Source: Brucellaceae bacterium
GTDB taxonomy: Bacteria; Pseudomonadota; Alphaproteobacteria; Rhizobiales; Rhizobiaceae
Assembly: GCA_020637775.1 (NCBI GenBank)
Contig: JACKJV010000003.1
Span: 308,891-372,890 of the forward strand
Direction of reading: 5' to 3'
DNA length: 64,000 bases
In this document: positions 52,629 through 60,363 of the stretch, in pieces
How the letters are laid out: every line of letters starts with the position of its first letter
How positions within the stretch are numbered: the stretch's first letter is position 1
The notes under the pieces: generated by a model
Database searches by the model: none
What the model was told of the DNA's origin: nothing
Seen by the model: only the letters and a program-made list of their open reading frames with translations
Made by a program: the position numbers and the translations under genes

Positions 52629-53333
52629 TTGCCCGAGGAAGCAAAGACCCGAAAGACCCACTGTCAGGAGGATCTGCAAAGGCGGATCCTGTCGCTTGAT
52701 CTTGAGCCGGGCGGCTATCTCGACGAGACGCAGATCGCCGAGGCCTATGGCATCTCCAGGCCGCCGCTGCGCGAAATCCTGAGGCAGTTGGCCGGCGAGG
52801 GCTATGTTGTCCTGCAGGAAAATCGCGGCGCCCAGGTCGCTCCGATGACGCACAAGACCCTGCGCAACTTTTTCGTCGCTGCTCCCATGATCTACGCGGC
52901 GATGTCGCGGCTGGCCGCGGAACACGCCACCCTTGCCCAGATCGCTGAGCTCAAGGATGTCCAGATGCTGTTTCGCGCGGCCATCCGGAGCGGCGATGCG
53001 GTCGAGCGGGCGCTCATGAACGAGCGCTTTCATGCCCTGATCGGCGAAATGGCGGACAATGAATATCTCAAGCCGAGCTTGCGCCGGCTGCTCATCGACC
53101 ATACCCGCATCAGCGTGACCCTCTTCAACGCGCACAATCGCGCGCTTGAAACGGAACGGGCCGCCGCGGCCGACCAGCACGACCATATCATCGCGGCGAT
53201 CGAGGAGCATGACGGCGAGCGCGCGGGCGAACTGGCGATTGCCCACTGGGAGCTTTCCAGGGCCGATATTGAGAGCTTCATCACTCCGGAGGGAATGCAT
53301 ATCCCGCTCGGGCGCATGCCCGATCTGGCGTAG
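52629..53333 (+). CDS. GntR family transcriptional regulator (FCD type)
   Basis: This 234-aa protein has a winged helix (E-D-L-Q-R-R-I-L-S-L-D-L-E-P-G-G-Y-L-D-E ... Y-G-I-S-R-P-P-L-R-E-I-L) and a helical FCD effector domain. The TTG at 52629 is chosen because GGAGGAGG lies 6 nt upstream; a GTG at 52575 has no ribosome site. It is divergent from proV, with two 15-bp repeats in between, and probably controls both the importer and the hydroxylase operon downstream. Confidence 0.9.
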   Translation: MPEEAKTRKTHCQEDLQRRILSLDLEPGGYLDETQIAEAYGISRPPLREILRQLAGEGYVVLQENRGAQVAPMTHKTLRNFFVAAPMIYAAMSRLAAEHATLAQIAELKDVQMLFRAAIRSGDAVERALMNERFHALIGEMADNEYLKPSLRRLLIDHTRISVTLFNAHNRALETERAAAADQHDHIIAAIEEHDGERAGELAIAHWELSRADIESFITPEGMHIPLGRMPDLA

Positions 53334-53347
53334 GGAAGAGGAACCTC

Positions 53348-53670
53348 ATGAATTTTGAGGGCATCTGGACGCGGTCATCCGGCCGTACCCTGACGACGGC
53401 TCGATGGGCCGCGACGCCTTCGCCGCGATGATCGGATATCTCATCGGGACGGGTGTTCACGGGATCATCGATGGCGCGGCCGTGATGCGCGAAATCGCTG
53501 ATGGCGTTTTCTCCGCCTGTGTCCGGAACGGGCGATTGCGCGCCAGCGGATTGCATGCAACGAGGGTTGGACTTGATGATCTTCCGGTGGCAAGAATGAT
53601 CGACTCGACGGACCCGGCCGGCGCACCGGCATCGCCGCCACGGCCGAAACGGTCCGCAGAGACGCGAGCT
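53348..53670 (+). pseudogene. DapA-family (dihydrodipicolinate synthase-like) remnant
   Basis: The start reads M-N-F-E-G-I-W-T. After a one-base loss near 53370 the other frame continues A-V-I-R-P-Y-P-D-D-G-S, then D-A-F-A-A-M-I-G-Y-L-I-G-T-G-V-H-G-I-I, the N-terminal strand and helix of the DapA/NanA aldolase family. From about 53475 the similarity stops and the remaining about 65 codons are not recognised. Only some 45 residues of an about 300-aa enzyme remain, so it is dead. Confidence 0.7.
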
Positions 53671-53694
53671 TGAGTGCAGACCAGGGGAGATCAC

Positions 53695-54558
53695 ATGCGC
53701 TATCACGTTGCGGAATCCTTCGAGGAGGCCTCCCGGCTGGCCGTGGCGGCCGGCGGGGTGACCCGCTTCCTCGCAGGCGGGACCGATGTCCTCGTCCAGA
53801 TGCGGGCCGGAACGGTGACGCCCGACGACCTGATCGACCTGAAGAAGATTCCCGGCGTTCGCGATATCGCGCAGGCCGCGGATGGCGGGTGGCGCATAGG
53901 GGTTGCCGTATCGGGCGCGCAACTTGGCGCCCATGAGGGCGTGAAGCGCGACTGGCCGGGCGTCGTTGAAGGCATGGAGCTTGTCGGTTCGACACAGGTG
54001 CAGGGTCGCGCCACGCTGATCGGCAACCTGTGCAACGGCTCTCCCGCCGCCGATGGCGTGCCGGCGTTGGTGGCCGCCGGTGCCACCGTGACCGTGACAG
54101 GTCCCGGCGGAACCAGGGAACTCGCCATTGAAGCAATTCCGGCCGGTCCGGGCAGAACGGCGCTGAAGTCGGGCGAGGTCATTTCGGGCCTTGCGCTTCC
54201 GCCGCGCGGCGCCCAGGGCGGCGATGCCTATCTGCGTTTCATCCCGCGCACGGAAATGGACATTGCCGTGGTCGGATGCGCGGTCAACCTGCGTCTTGAT
54301 GGCGACACCATCGTCGAGGCCCGCGTGGTTCTTGGCGCGGTGGCGCCGACGGTGGTGCTGGTGCCGGAAGCGGCCGGCGCCATCATCGGCACCACGCTCG
54401 ATGACGCGGCGCTGGCTGCGCTGGATGCGGCCGCACAAGCGGCCTGCAAGCCCATTGACGACAAGCGCGGAACGATCGCGTTCCGCACCGAGGTTGCCGG
54501 CGTCCTGGCGCGCCGGGCTGCGCGGACGGCCTATGACCGCGCGAAGGGAGTGAAGTGA
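53695..54558 (+). CDS. xanthine dehydrogenase family FAD-binding subunit
   Basis: This 287-aa CoxM-type subunit has F-L-A-G-G-T-D-V-L-V-Q-M-R-A-G (about residues 24-38) and the second FAD motif A-T-L-I-G-N-L-C-N-G-S-P-A-A-D. The ATG at 53695 follows AGGGGAG and starts with the family-typical M-R-Y-H-V. It is coupled to the 2Fe-2S gene (TGATG). The subunit order FAD, Fe-S, Mo differs from the cluster at 9.9-14.2 kb. Confidence 0.9.
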   Translation: MRYHVAESFEEASRLAVAAGGVTRFLAGGTDVLVQMRAGTVTPDDLIDLKKIPGVRDIAQAADGGWRIGVAVSGAQLGAHEGVKRDWPGVVEGMELVGSTQVQGRATLIGNLCNGSPAADGVPALVAAGATVTVTGPGGTRELAIEAIPAGPGRTALKSGEVISGLALPPRGAQGGDAYLRFIPRTEMDIAVVGCAVNLRLDGDTIVEARVVLGAVAPTVVLVPEAAGAIIGTTLDDAALAALDAAAQAACKPIDDKRGTIAFRTEVAGVLARRAARTAYDRAKGVK

Positions 54559-55037
54559 TGAGCAAGATCCATGTCTCGACGGTGGTCAATGGTGATCCGG
54601 TCGAATTCCTCGCCGATCCGCGCGAGAGCCTCCTCGATTGCCTTCGCAATCACCTTGACCTGACCGGCACCAAGGAAGGCTGCGGCACTGGCGACTGCGG
54701 CGCCTGTTCGGTGACGCTCGACGGCACGCTGGTCTGCTCGTGCCTCGTGCTCGGCGTGGAGGCCGACGGCAAGGCGGTCGGCACCATCGAGGGCATGGCG
54801 CAGGGCGCAGAACTGCATCCCCTGCAACGCAAGTTCATCGAACATGCGGCCCTGCAATGCGGCTTTTGCACGCCGGGCATTCTGGTCGCCGCCAGGGCGC
54901 TGCTGGAGGTCAACGACAATCCGGACGAATCGGAAATCCGCTACTGGCTGGCCGGCAACCTGTGCCGCTGCACCGGCTATGACAAGATCGTGCGCGCGGT
55001 CATGGATGCCGCTGCCGAAATGAGGGGAGCTGCCTGA
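54558..55037 (+). CDS. xanthine dehydrogenase family 2Fe-2S subunit
   Basis: This 159-aa small subunit has the first cluster motif C-G-T-G-D-C-G-A-C with a fourth Cys in V-C-S-C. The second is C-G-F-C-T-P-G and C-R-C-T-G-Y. It transfers electrons from the Mo centre to FAD. The ATG at 54558 overlaps the preceding stop by 1 nt, and its last base is the first base of the next start. Confidence 0.92.
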   Translation: MSKIHVSTVVNGDPVEFLADPRESLLDCLRNHLDLTGTKEGCGTGDCGACSVTLDGTLVCSCLVLGVEADGKAVGTIEGMAQGAELHPLQRKFIEHAALQCGFCTPGILVAARALLEVNDNPDESEIRYWLAGNLCRCTGYDKIVRAVMDAAAEMRGAA

Positions 55038-57286
55038 TGAACAAGATGGATCGCATCAGCGAGTTCAGGCTGGTCGGGACCCGTCCGGATCGCCCCGACG
55101 GCCTCGACAAGGTGACCGGCCGGGCCCGCTACGGCGCCGACATTTCCGCACCCGGCATGCTCTGGGCAGCGGTCCTGCGCTCGCCCCATGCCCATGCCCG
55201 CATCAGGCGCATCGACACGTCGAAGGCCGAGGCACTGGCCGGCGTCAAGGCGGTGATCACGCGGGCCGACTTCCCCACCGGGCTGACCGGCGAGGACTGG
55301 TATCTGCAGGAAAACACGCTTGCCGGCGACGTCGCTCTCTATGACGGACACGCCGTTGCCGCCGTTGCCGCCACCTCCGCGCTCATTGCACAGGATGCCG
55401 TCCGGCTGATCGAGGTGGACTACGAAATCCTGCCGCATGTGATCGACGTGGACGACGCGATCAGGCCGGATGCGCCAGCGATCCGACCGGGGTCGGCCGA
55501 CGCCTCGGTGCCGGAGGGCATGCCGCCCAACGTGGTGCGCTACATGGAGTTCGGACGCGGCGACGTGGAGGCGGGGTTCGCGCAGGCCGACCTGGTGATG
55601 GAGCGCACCTACAGGACCGAAGCCACGCATCAGGGCTATATCGAGCCGCATGCCTGCCTCGGCCAGCTTGGCGAGGATGGCAAGGGCGAGATGTGGGTCT
55701 GCACGCAGGGCCAGTGGTTCATCCGCCGCATGTGCACGGCGGTCCTCGGCCTGGAGACGGCGCAACTGCGCGTGACGCCCTCGGAGATCGGCGGCGGCTT
55801 CGGCGGCAAGACCACGATCTTCATGGAGCCGCTGGCGCTGGCGCTCAGCCGCAAGGCCGGCGGCCGCCCGGTCAAGCTCGTGATGAGCCGCTCGGATGTG
55901 CTGCGCGCCACCGGTCCCACCGCCTCGGCGTCGATGGACGTCAAGATCGGCATGAAGGCCGACGGCACGATCACGGCGGCGAAGGCGGAATTCCGCATGC
56001 AGGGCGGCGCCTTTCCCGGATCGCCGGTGGACATGGCGCTCTACTGCGCCTTTGCGCCCTACAAGCTGCCGGCGGTGCGCCATGTCGGCTACGACGTGCT
56101 GGCCAACCGCCCGAAATGCGCGGCCTATCGCGCGCCGGGTTCGCCCATGGGCGCCTTCGCGGTCGAAAGCCTGATCGACGAGATGTGCCGGGAATTGAAG
56201 CTCGATCCGCTGGAGGTGCGGCTGAAAAATGCGGTGCGCAAAGGCGACATCGCCAGCTATGGCCCGAAATTCGGCAGTATCGGCCTTGTCGAGGTGCTGG
56301 AGGCCACCAGGTCGCACCCCAATCTCGCGGTGCCGCTCGGGCCGAACCAGGGCCGTGGCGTGGCCGCCGGCTACTGGTTCAACCATGGCGGCGAAACCTC
56401 GGTATCGCTGGCGATCTCGGAGGATGGCTCCGTGCAGGTTTCCATCGGCACGCCCGACATCGGCGGCCTGCGCGCGTCGATCGCGCTGATGACCGCGGAG
56501 ACCTTCGGCATTCCCTATGAGGACGTGCGCGTCAACGTGGTCGAGACCGGGGCGCTTGGCGTCAACGAGCCGACCCACGGCAGCCGCGCGACCTTCGCCT
56601 CCGGCAAGGCGGCGTTCGAGGCGGCCAATCAGGCGATCAGGGAGATGTGCCGGCGCGCCGCGCAGGAATGGGGCATCGATCCCGAGGCGGTGGCCTGGGT
56701 GGATGGCGCGGCTGTTCCCGCCGGTGACAATGCCGGCCAGTTCGAACCGCTGACCATCAGGCAGATCGCCGGCAGGATGGGCTCGACCGGCGGGCCGATC
56801 TCCGGCCACCATGAATCGGTGCCGGGCGGTGTCGGCGCGTCCTTCGGCGCCCATGTCGTGGACGTCGAGGTGGACCCGGAGACCGGCCGCACGACGATCC
56901 TGCGCTATCTGGTCGTGCAGGATGCCGGCCGGGCCATCCATCCCTCCTATGTCGAGGGCCAGTATCAGGGCGGTGCTGCACAGGGTATCGGCTGGGCGCT
57001 GAACGAGGAATATGTCTATGATGACAAGGGCCGCCTGGCGAACCCGGTTTTCCTCGACTACCGCGTGCCGGTGGCTTCCGATCTGCCGATGATCGACACG
57101 GTGATCGTGGAAGTGCCCAATCCGGGCCATCCCTATGGCGTGCGCGGTGTCGGCGAGACCGGCATCACACCGCCGCTGCCGGCCATTGCCAGCGCCATCC
57201 AGGCGGCGACCGGCGTGCGCATGCGCCACCTGCCCATCAATCCGCCCAAGCTGCTGGCTGCCATGAAGGCGGCGCGCAATGGTTGA
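55037..57286 (+). CDS. xanthine dehydrogenase family molybdopterin-binding subunit
   Basis: This 749-aa large subunit has R-L-V-G-T-R-P-D-R-P-D-G-L-D-K-V-T-G near the start. G-G-G-F-G-G-K is the first Mo-cofactor loop, A-Y-R-A-P-G-S-P the second, and the catalytic Glu is in G-V-G-E-T-G near residue 702. The CO dehydrogenase loop is absent, so it hydroxylates some aromatic or N-heterocyclic compound. The substrate is not evident; a quaternary-amine-type importer and an HpaB-like protein gene lie nearby. It overlaps the MoaD-like gene by 8 nt. Confidence 0.92.
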   Translation: MNKMDRISEFRLVGTRPDRPDGLDKVTGRARYGADISAPGMLWAAVLRSPHAHARIRRIDTSKAEALAGVKAVITRADFPTGLTGEDWYLQENTLAGDVALYDGHAVAAVAATSALIAQDAVRLIEVDYEILPHVIDVDDAIRPDAPAIRPGSADASVPEGMPPNVVRYMEFGRGDVEAGFAQADLVMERTYRTEATHQGYIEPHACLGQLGEDGKGEMWVCTQGQWFIRRMCTAVLGLETAQLRVTPSEIGGGFGGKTTIFMEPLALALSRKAGGRPVKLVMSRSDVLRATGPTASASMDVKIGMKADGTITAAKAEFRMQGGAFPGSPVDMALYCAFAPYKLPAVRHVGYDVLANRPKCAAYRAPGSPMGAFAVESLIDEMCRELKLDPLEVRLKNAVRKGDIASYGPKFGSIGLVEVLEATRSHPNLAVPLGPNQGRGVAAGYWFNHGGETSVSLAISEDGSVQVSIGTPDIGGLRASIALMTAETFGIPYEDVRVNVVETGALGVNEPTHGSRATFASGKAAFEAANQAIREMCRRAAQEWGIDPEAVAWVDGAAVPAGDNAGQFEPLTIRQIAGRMGSTGGPISGHHESVPGGVGASFGAHVVDVEVDPETGRTTILRYLVVQDAGRAIHPSYVEGQYQGGAAQGIGWALNEEYVYDDKGRLANPVFLDYRVPVASDLPMIDTVIVEVPNPGHPYGVRGVGETGITPPLPAIASAIQAATGVRMRHLPINPPKLLAAMKAARNG

Positions 57287-57524
57287 CGTGCATCTGTGGT
57301 CCGGCCTGCGCCGCCTCACCGGTGGCGTCGAGGTGGTGCGTGTCGAGGCATCGACGGTCGGACAGATGCTCGATGCGCTGGTCGAGGCGCATCCGGGCCT
57401 CGAACCCATCATCGAGGGCGGCGTTGCCGTCGCCATCGATGGCGAGATCACGACCGGCGGGCGTCACCTGCCGGTCAGCGAGGCCAACGAAATCCACCTG
57501 CTGCAGCAGATGAAGGGCGGGTGA
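57279..57524 (+). CDS. MoaD/ThiS-like sulfur carrier protein
   Basis: This 81-aa beta-grasp protein ends in the diagnostic Gly-Gly, as needed for thiocarboxylate formation by an E1-like enzyme. V-E-A-S-T-V-G-Q-M-L-D-A-L and the hydrophobic C-terminal H-L-L-Q-Q-M-K-G-G match MoaD/ThiS. It starts 8 nt inside the Mo-subunit gene. Such a protein at the end of a hydroxylase operon is unusual. It might serve cofactor synthesis or sulfuration of this enzyme. No E1 partner is encoded nearby. Confidence 0.85.
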   Translation: MVDVHLWSGLRRLTGGVEVVRVEASTVGQMLDALVEAHPGLEPIIEGGVAVAIDGEITTGGRHLPVSEANEIHLLQQMKGG

Positions 57525-57539
57525 GGGACGCCGGCGCCT

Positions 57540-58073
57540 CTACTTGATGAGCGCCACGGTTTCGCGGAAGGCCGGATGCCCGGCATCCTCCAGCCATTCG
57601 AAGACAACCATTTCCGTCGTGACGATTTCCGCGCCGTGGCCGGCCATGCGGGTGGCGGCGGCATCGCGATTGTCGGGATTGCGCGAGCCGATGGCGTCAC
57701 GCACGACAAAGGTCTTCCGGCCGGCATCGAGCAGGCCGAGCACGGTCTGCAACACGCAGACATGGGCCTCGCACCCCGCGACAACGACATGCCGGTCCGC
57801 CGCAATGCGCTCCAGGAAACCGGTCTCGCGGCAGGCATCGAAGGACTGCTTTTCCACCACCGTGTCTGTCCCCGCCGGGATCGCGCCGACGGTCGGGCCC
57901 AGCCCCTTCGGATTCTGCTCGGTGAACAGGCGCGGCACATCCAAGAGACGTGAAGCCTCGATCAGCCGGGCGGCATTCGCGACGATGGCGTCACCACCGT
58001 GAATGGCCGGCATCAGCCGGGTCTGGAAATCGATCACCAGAAGAAGGGAGCGGCGCGGATCGATCGTCAACAT
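57540..58073 (-). CDS. isochorismatase-family hydrolase
   Basis: This 177-aa cysteine hydrolase has the catalytic Asp in L-L-V-I-D-F-Q-T, Lys in V-V-E-K-Q-S-F-D and nucleophile Cys in G-C-E-A-H-V-C-V-L-Q-T, the isochorismatase/nicotinamidase triad. Residues typical of YcaC-type members are present. The physiological amide or ester substrate is unknown. It converges with the MoaD-like gene (15-bp gap) and its 5' end overlaps the TetR gene by 7 nt. Confidence 0.92.
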   Translation of the reverse strand: MLTIDPRRSLLLVIDFQTRLMPAIHGGDAIVANAARLIEASRLLDVPRLFTEQNPKGLGPTVGAIPAGTDTVVEKQSFDACRETGFLERIAADRHVVVAGCEAHVCVLQTVLGLLDAGRKTFVVRDAIGSRNPDNRDAAATRMAGHGAEIVTTEMVVFEWLEDAGHPAFRETVALIK

Positions 58074-58702
58074 GCGGTTTCTTCCCTGTTCAGCATGGCG
58101 ATGCGTTCATCGACATAGGCTTCCATGCGTTCCGAAGCCGATGCCCCGAACATGCGGATTCGCCCCGTATGCAGCAGCAGCAGCAGCCCGGCGGCATGGG
58201 CGAAACAATCGACCATCAGAAGGTTTGCCTGCGCCCGCGACGCGCCGAGCGCAATGGCCGATTCGCCGATGGGCCGCAGCGCCGCTTCCAGCGCCGCATT
58301 GAGCCGCACGTCGCGCTCATGGCCCAGCCCCGCGGGCTTCATGCCGCCGCGAAAAAGATAGAAGCCGAGATCGAGGTCGCGCGGGTTCTGCGCGTAGAAA
58401 TCGAAGAAGGCCATGGCAGCGGCCTTCAGCCTTGCCGTGTCGCTTGCCGTTTCGGCAACGGCCACCTCGACCGCCGTCCCCAGGGCGCCCAGGGAATCCT
58501 GGAGTGCGGCGGCATAGAGGGCTTCCTTGGAATCGAAATGGAAATAGAGCGCAGCCGGCGTATAGCCCGCACGCACGGCAATGGCCCGCAGGCTTGCCCC
58601 GTCCAGCCCTTCCTCGGCAAAGACGTCCCGCGCGGCATCGAGGATCAGTTCACGCTTTCGCTCGCTGACGGCCTCACGCCGGCTCTGCCGCCGTTCCGGC
58701 AT
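58067..58702 (-). CDS. TetR family transcriptional regulator
   Basis: This 211-aa protein has an N-terminal TetR HTH (R-E-L-I-L-D-A-A-R-D-V-F-A-E-E-G ... G-Y-T-P-A-A-L-Y-F-H-F-D-S-K-E-A-L) and a helical ligand domain. It is divergent from the HpaB-like gene across 92 bp, where TTTCTAACACTG and TTACAACGTTAGAAA form a candidate operator (TTTCTAAC / GTTAGAAA at about 58736-58772). It therefore probably represses that gene and the isochorismatase-like gene with which it is co-transcribed. Confidence 0.93.
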   Translation of the reverse strand: MPERRQSRREAVSERKRELILDAARDVFAEEGLDGASLRAIAVRAGYTPAALYFHFDSKEALYAAALQDSLGALGTAVEVAVAETASDTARLKAAAMAFFDFYAQNPRDLDLGFYLFRGGMKPAGLGHERDVRLNAALEAALRPIGESAIALGASRAQANLLMVDCFAHAAGLLLLLHTGRIRMFGASASERMEAYVDERIAMLNREETAC

Positions 58703-58735
58703 TCATCCTCCAGTCCTTCATCGGCCCTTGACGCA

Positions 58736-58772
58736 TTTCTAACACTGTTCGATAATTTTACAACGTTAGAAA
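58736..58772. promoter_or_regulatory. inverted repeat between TetR and HpaB-like genes
   Basis: TTTCTAAC (58736-58743) and GTTAGAAA (about 58764-58772) are reverse complements, centred in the divergent promoter region. This is where a TetR-family repressor of both transcripts would bind. Confidence 0.5.
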
Positions 58773-58794
58773 AAACATGCGAGGGAGATCGCTC

Positions 58795-60348
58795 ATGCTG
58801 ATGTCGGGCGCTGAATACCGGGAATCGCTGCGCGCCTATACGCCGCGCGTCTTCGTCAACGGTCAGGCGGTGGAAAGCGTGGCCGATGAGCCGCTGCTCG
58901 CGCCCGGCATCGCCGCCGTCGGCGTGACTTATGACTTCGCGCTGGAGGAGCGTCATCGCGCGCTGATGACCGCGTGCCAGGGCTCATCCGGCAAGACCGT
59001 CAACCGCATGCTCCATATCAATGAAACGTCGCAGGACCTGCTTTCCAAGCTGGAAGCCGTCCGGCTGGTCTGCAAGGCATCGGGATGTGCCCAGCGCTAT
59101 CTCACCCATGACGCGCTCAACGGCATCTTCCAGGCGACCGCCCGGACCGACGCAAACCACGGCACGGATTATGGCGAGCGGTTCCTGTCCTATCTCCACG
59201 ACGTTCAGGACCGGGATTTGACGCTTGGTGTCGCCATGACCGATGCCAAGGGCGACCGCTCGCGCCGGCCCGGACAGCAGGCGAACCCGGACGTCTACGT
59301 CCACATCAAGGAGCGGCGCAAGGATGGCATCGTCATTCGCGGCACGAAGGCCATCGTCACCGGCGCGCCCTACATGCACGAATTCCTGGTCATGCCCTGT
59401 CGCACCCATACGCCGGAGGACGCGGATTTCGCCGTGTGTTGCGCCGTGCCCTGCGATGCGCCGGGCGTGACGATCATTTCACGTCAGGCAGGGCAGCCGG
59501 GCCAGGCCTCGGCGAAATTCTCGCGCAAATACGGCCAGGCTGTCGCCATGGTCGTGTTCGACGATGTCTTCGTGCCGCATGACCGGGTCTTCCTGGCCGG
59601 CGAGACGGAGGAGGGCGGCTTCCTCACCACTTCCTATGCCACCCATCACCGCCATTCCTGCATCGGTGCGCGTGCCGGTTTCGGGGATCTGCTGATCGGT
59701 GCCGGCGCCCTGATGATCGAGGCGAACGGGCTTGATGCCGGCCGCCATGGCCATATCCGCGACGCGATGGTGGAGTTGATCACGATCACGGAGAGCTTCT
59801 TTGCCTGCGGTGTGGCGGCGTCCGTTTATGGTACGAAGGATCCGGCGGGCTCGGTCATGCCGGATGCGGTCTTCGCCAATATCGGCAAGCTGCTTCTGGC
59901 AACGAAAATCTATGACATGCACCGCGTGGCGCATTACGTGTCCGGCGGGCTGATCGCGGCGTTGCCCGGCCCGGACGAGGATCACAATCCCGAAACGCGC
60001 GCTTCCATCGCCGCCGTGATGGGGGGGCGACCGGACATTCCGGCCGAACAACGCGCCGAGGTGGCCCGGTTCATCGAGGACCTGACGGTCTCCCATGAGG
60101 CGGGGTGGTATTCGCTGATCTCGCTGCATGGCGGAGGCTCGCCTGAGGCGATGAAGCGCGAGATTTGGCGCAATTATCCTGTCATGGAAAAGGCGGAACT
60201 GGTGGAGAACCTGCTGGACCGCGGCCTGCTGGCCGATGGCAGCCGCAAGACGCAGCAGCCGGGCCGCTGCTGCACCACCGGCTGTACGGTGCCCGAACCC
60301 GTGTCGCGCGCGGTGACGCAGGAGTCAGAGGCTGTGCCCGGCGAATAG
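58795..60348 (+). CDS. HpaB/4-hydroxybutyryl-CoA dehydratase superfamily flavoprotein
   Basis: This 517-aa protein has the HpaB N- and C-terminal domains and the family start M-L-M-S-G-A-E-Y-R-E-S-L; the ATG at 58795 follows GAGGGAGA. Overall it follows 4-hydroxybutyryl-CoA dehydratase (AbfD) closely. However, two of the four [4Fe-4S] ligands appear lost: the C-x3-C pair reads S-G-C-A-Q-R-Y, and the Cys after the His reads H-R-H-S-C-I-G-A. It is therefore more likely a flavin-dependent monooxygenase or an altered dehydratase. The Cys-rich end (G-R-C-C-T-T-G-C-T) is unusual. The TetR gene diverges from it. Confidence 0.85.
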   Translation: MLMSGAEYRESLRAYTPRVFVNGQAVESVADEPLLAPGIAAVGVTYDFALEERHRALMTACQGSSGKTVNRMLHINETSQDLLSKLEAVRLVCKASGCAQRYLTHDALNGIFQATARTDANHGTDYGERFLSYLHDVQDRDLTLGVAMTDAKGDRSRRPGQQANPDVYVHIKERRKDGIVIRGTKAIVTGAPYMHEFLVMPCRTHTPEDADFAVCCAVPCDAPGVTIISRQAGQPGQASAKFSRKYGQAVAMVVFDDVFVPHDRVFLAGETEEGGFLTTSYATHHRHSCIGARAGFGDLLIGAGALMIEANGLDAGRHGHIRDAMVELITITESFFACGVAASVYGTKDPAGSVMPDAVFANIGKLLLATKIYDMHRVAHYVSGGLIAALPGPDEDHNPETRASIAAVMGGRPDIPAEQRAEVARFIEDLTVSHEAGWYSLISLHGGGSPEAMKREIWRNYPVMEKAELVENLLDRGLLADGSRKTQQPGRCCTTGCTVPEPVSRAVTQESEAVPGE

Positions 60349-60363
60349 GCGGCGCCGGGCCGG

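Noticed and set aside
54977..57451. An 824-codon leftward frame
   Set aside because: It is antisense to the molybdopterin-binding subunit, which has all expected cofactor loops. The antisense frame is an effect of GC-rich codon usage.
58795..60348. 4-hydroxybutyryl-CoA dehydratase
   Set aside because: Two of the cysteine ligands of its iron-sulfur cluster appear to be replaced, so only the superfamily is claimed.
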